NCBI GenBank assembly: GCA_002448495.1
Contig: DJYL01000078.1
Coordinates: forward strand, 1-7,503
Length of the DNA: 7,503 nt
Direction: 5' to 3'
Source: Pseudoselenomonas ruminantium
Lineage (GTDB): Bacteria; Bacillota; Negativicutes; Selenomonadales; Selenomonadaceae
Below, in pieces: positions 7,243 through 7,503 of this stretch. How positions within the stretch are numbered: the first letter of the stretch is position 1; every line of letters starts with the position of its first letter. Both the position numbers and the translations under genes were made by a program. The notes under the pieces were generated by a model, which was not told the DNA's origin, searched no databases, and worked only from the letters and a program-made list of their open reading frames with translations.

Positions 7243-7503
7243 ATGAAGGGTAAATTAATCCTCGAGGACGGCAGCGTTTTTACGGGGCAGTTATTGAATG
7301 ACAGCCGGGCAACCGGCGAAGTGGTGTTCAACACCAGCATGACGGGGTATCAGGAGAGTCTGACTGACCCCAGCTATTGCCGCCAGATTTTGACGCTGAC
7401 TTATCCTATGGTGGGCAATTACGGGATTGCCGGTATCTTCATGCAGTCCCGCAAGGCTTTTGTGGGCGGCTTTGTCATTGGCGAACTTTGCGAGCTGGGC
7501 AGC
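7243..7503 (+). CDS. carA: carbamoyl-phosphate synthase small subunit, N-terminal part (3' end outside window)
   Basis: CarA is the glutaminase subunit that releases ammonia from glutamine for the large subunit CarB, which makes carbamoyl phosphate for PyrB and for arginine synthesis. Only the first 87 codons are in the window and the frame is still open at the edge. The N-terminal domain is recognisable from LILEDGSVFTG, ATGEVVFNTSMTGYQESLTD, YPMVGNYGI and the later GELCE. The glutaminase domain with its catalytic Cys-His-Glu lies beyond the window. ATG 7243 has GAGGTG (7232-7237) five bases upstream. It follows pyrC by 23 bases with no terminator, so it belongs to the same operon. Placement in the pyr cluster suggests the pyrimidine-linked copy if the genome has more than one. 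Confidence 0.93.
   Translation, partial: MKGKLILEDGSVFTGQLLNDSRATGEVVFNTSMTGYQESLTDPSYCRQILTLTYPMVGNYGIAGIFMQSRKAFVGGFVIGELCELGS

Overview
The window reads as a chromosomal stretch of a diderm Firmicute of the Negativicutes, most likely Selenomonas or a close relative. The best evidence is the second gene. It encodes an exported protein with one S-layer-homology (SLH) domain, a short coiled coil and a beta-barrel ending in phenylalanine, which is the OmpM/Mep45 type of outer-membrane protein characteristic of Selenomonas and Veillonella. All genes recognised are on the + strand.

Layout: (1) the C-terminal two thirds of uvrA (nucleotide excision repair), cut by the left edge; (2) a spacer of about 210 bases with a G8 tract, a candidate promoter and a foldable 5' leader; (3) the SLH porin gene, closed by a strong intrinsic terminator; (4) a GC-rich palindromic element that looks like a dispersed repeat; (5) a 282-residue soluble, charged protein of unknown function; (6) a 329-base control region for pyrimidine synthesis; (7) pyrB, pyrC and the start of carA, cut by the right edge.

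The three pyr genes encode consecutive early steps of UMP synthesis. CarA/CarB makes carbamoyl phosphate, PyrB joins it to aspartate, and PyrC closes the dihydroorotate ring. pyrB and pyrC overlap by four bases and carA follows pyrC after 23 bases with no terminator, so they form one operon. No pyrI-like regulatory chain lies between pyrB and pyrC.

The most informative non-coding part is the pyr leader. A good promoter is followed by a hairpin matching the PyrR-binding consensus (hexaloop CTGCGA, 5' bulge TTTAA) and then by a strong terminator. The two arms of the PyrR hairpin can instead pair with the terminator stem, giving the three-way switch expected of PyrR attenuation. A second near-consensus promoter lies between that terminator and pyrB and would bypass the switch. 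The pyrR gene is not in the window. Nothing here amounts to a clearly new defence or mobile system. The best candidates for new biology are the dual control of the pyr operon, the leader of the porin gene and the unknown protein.
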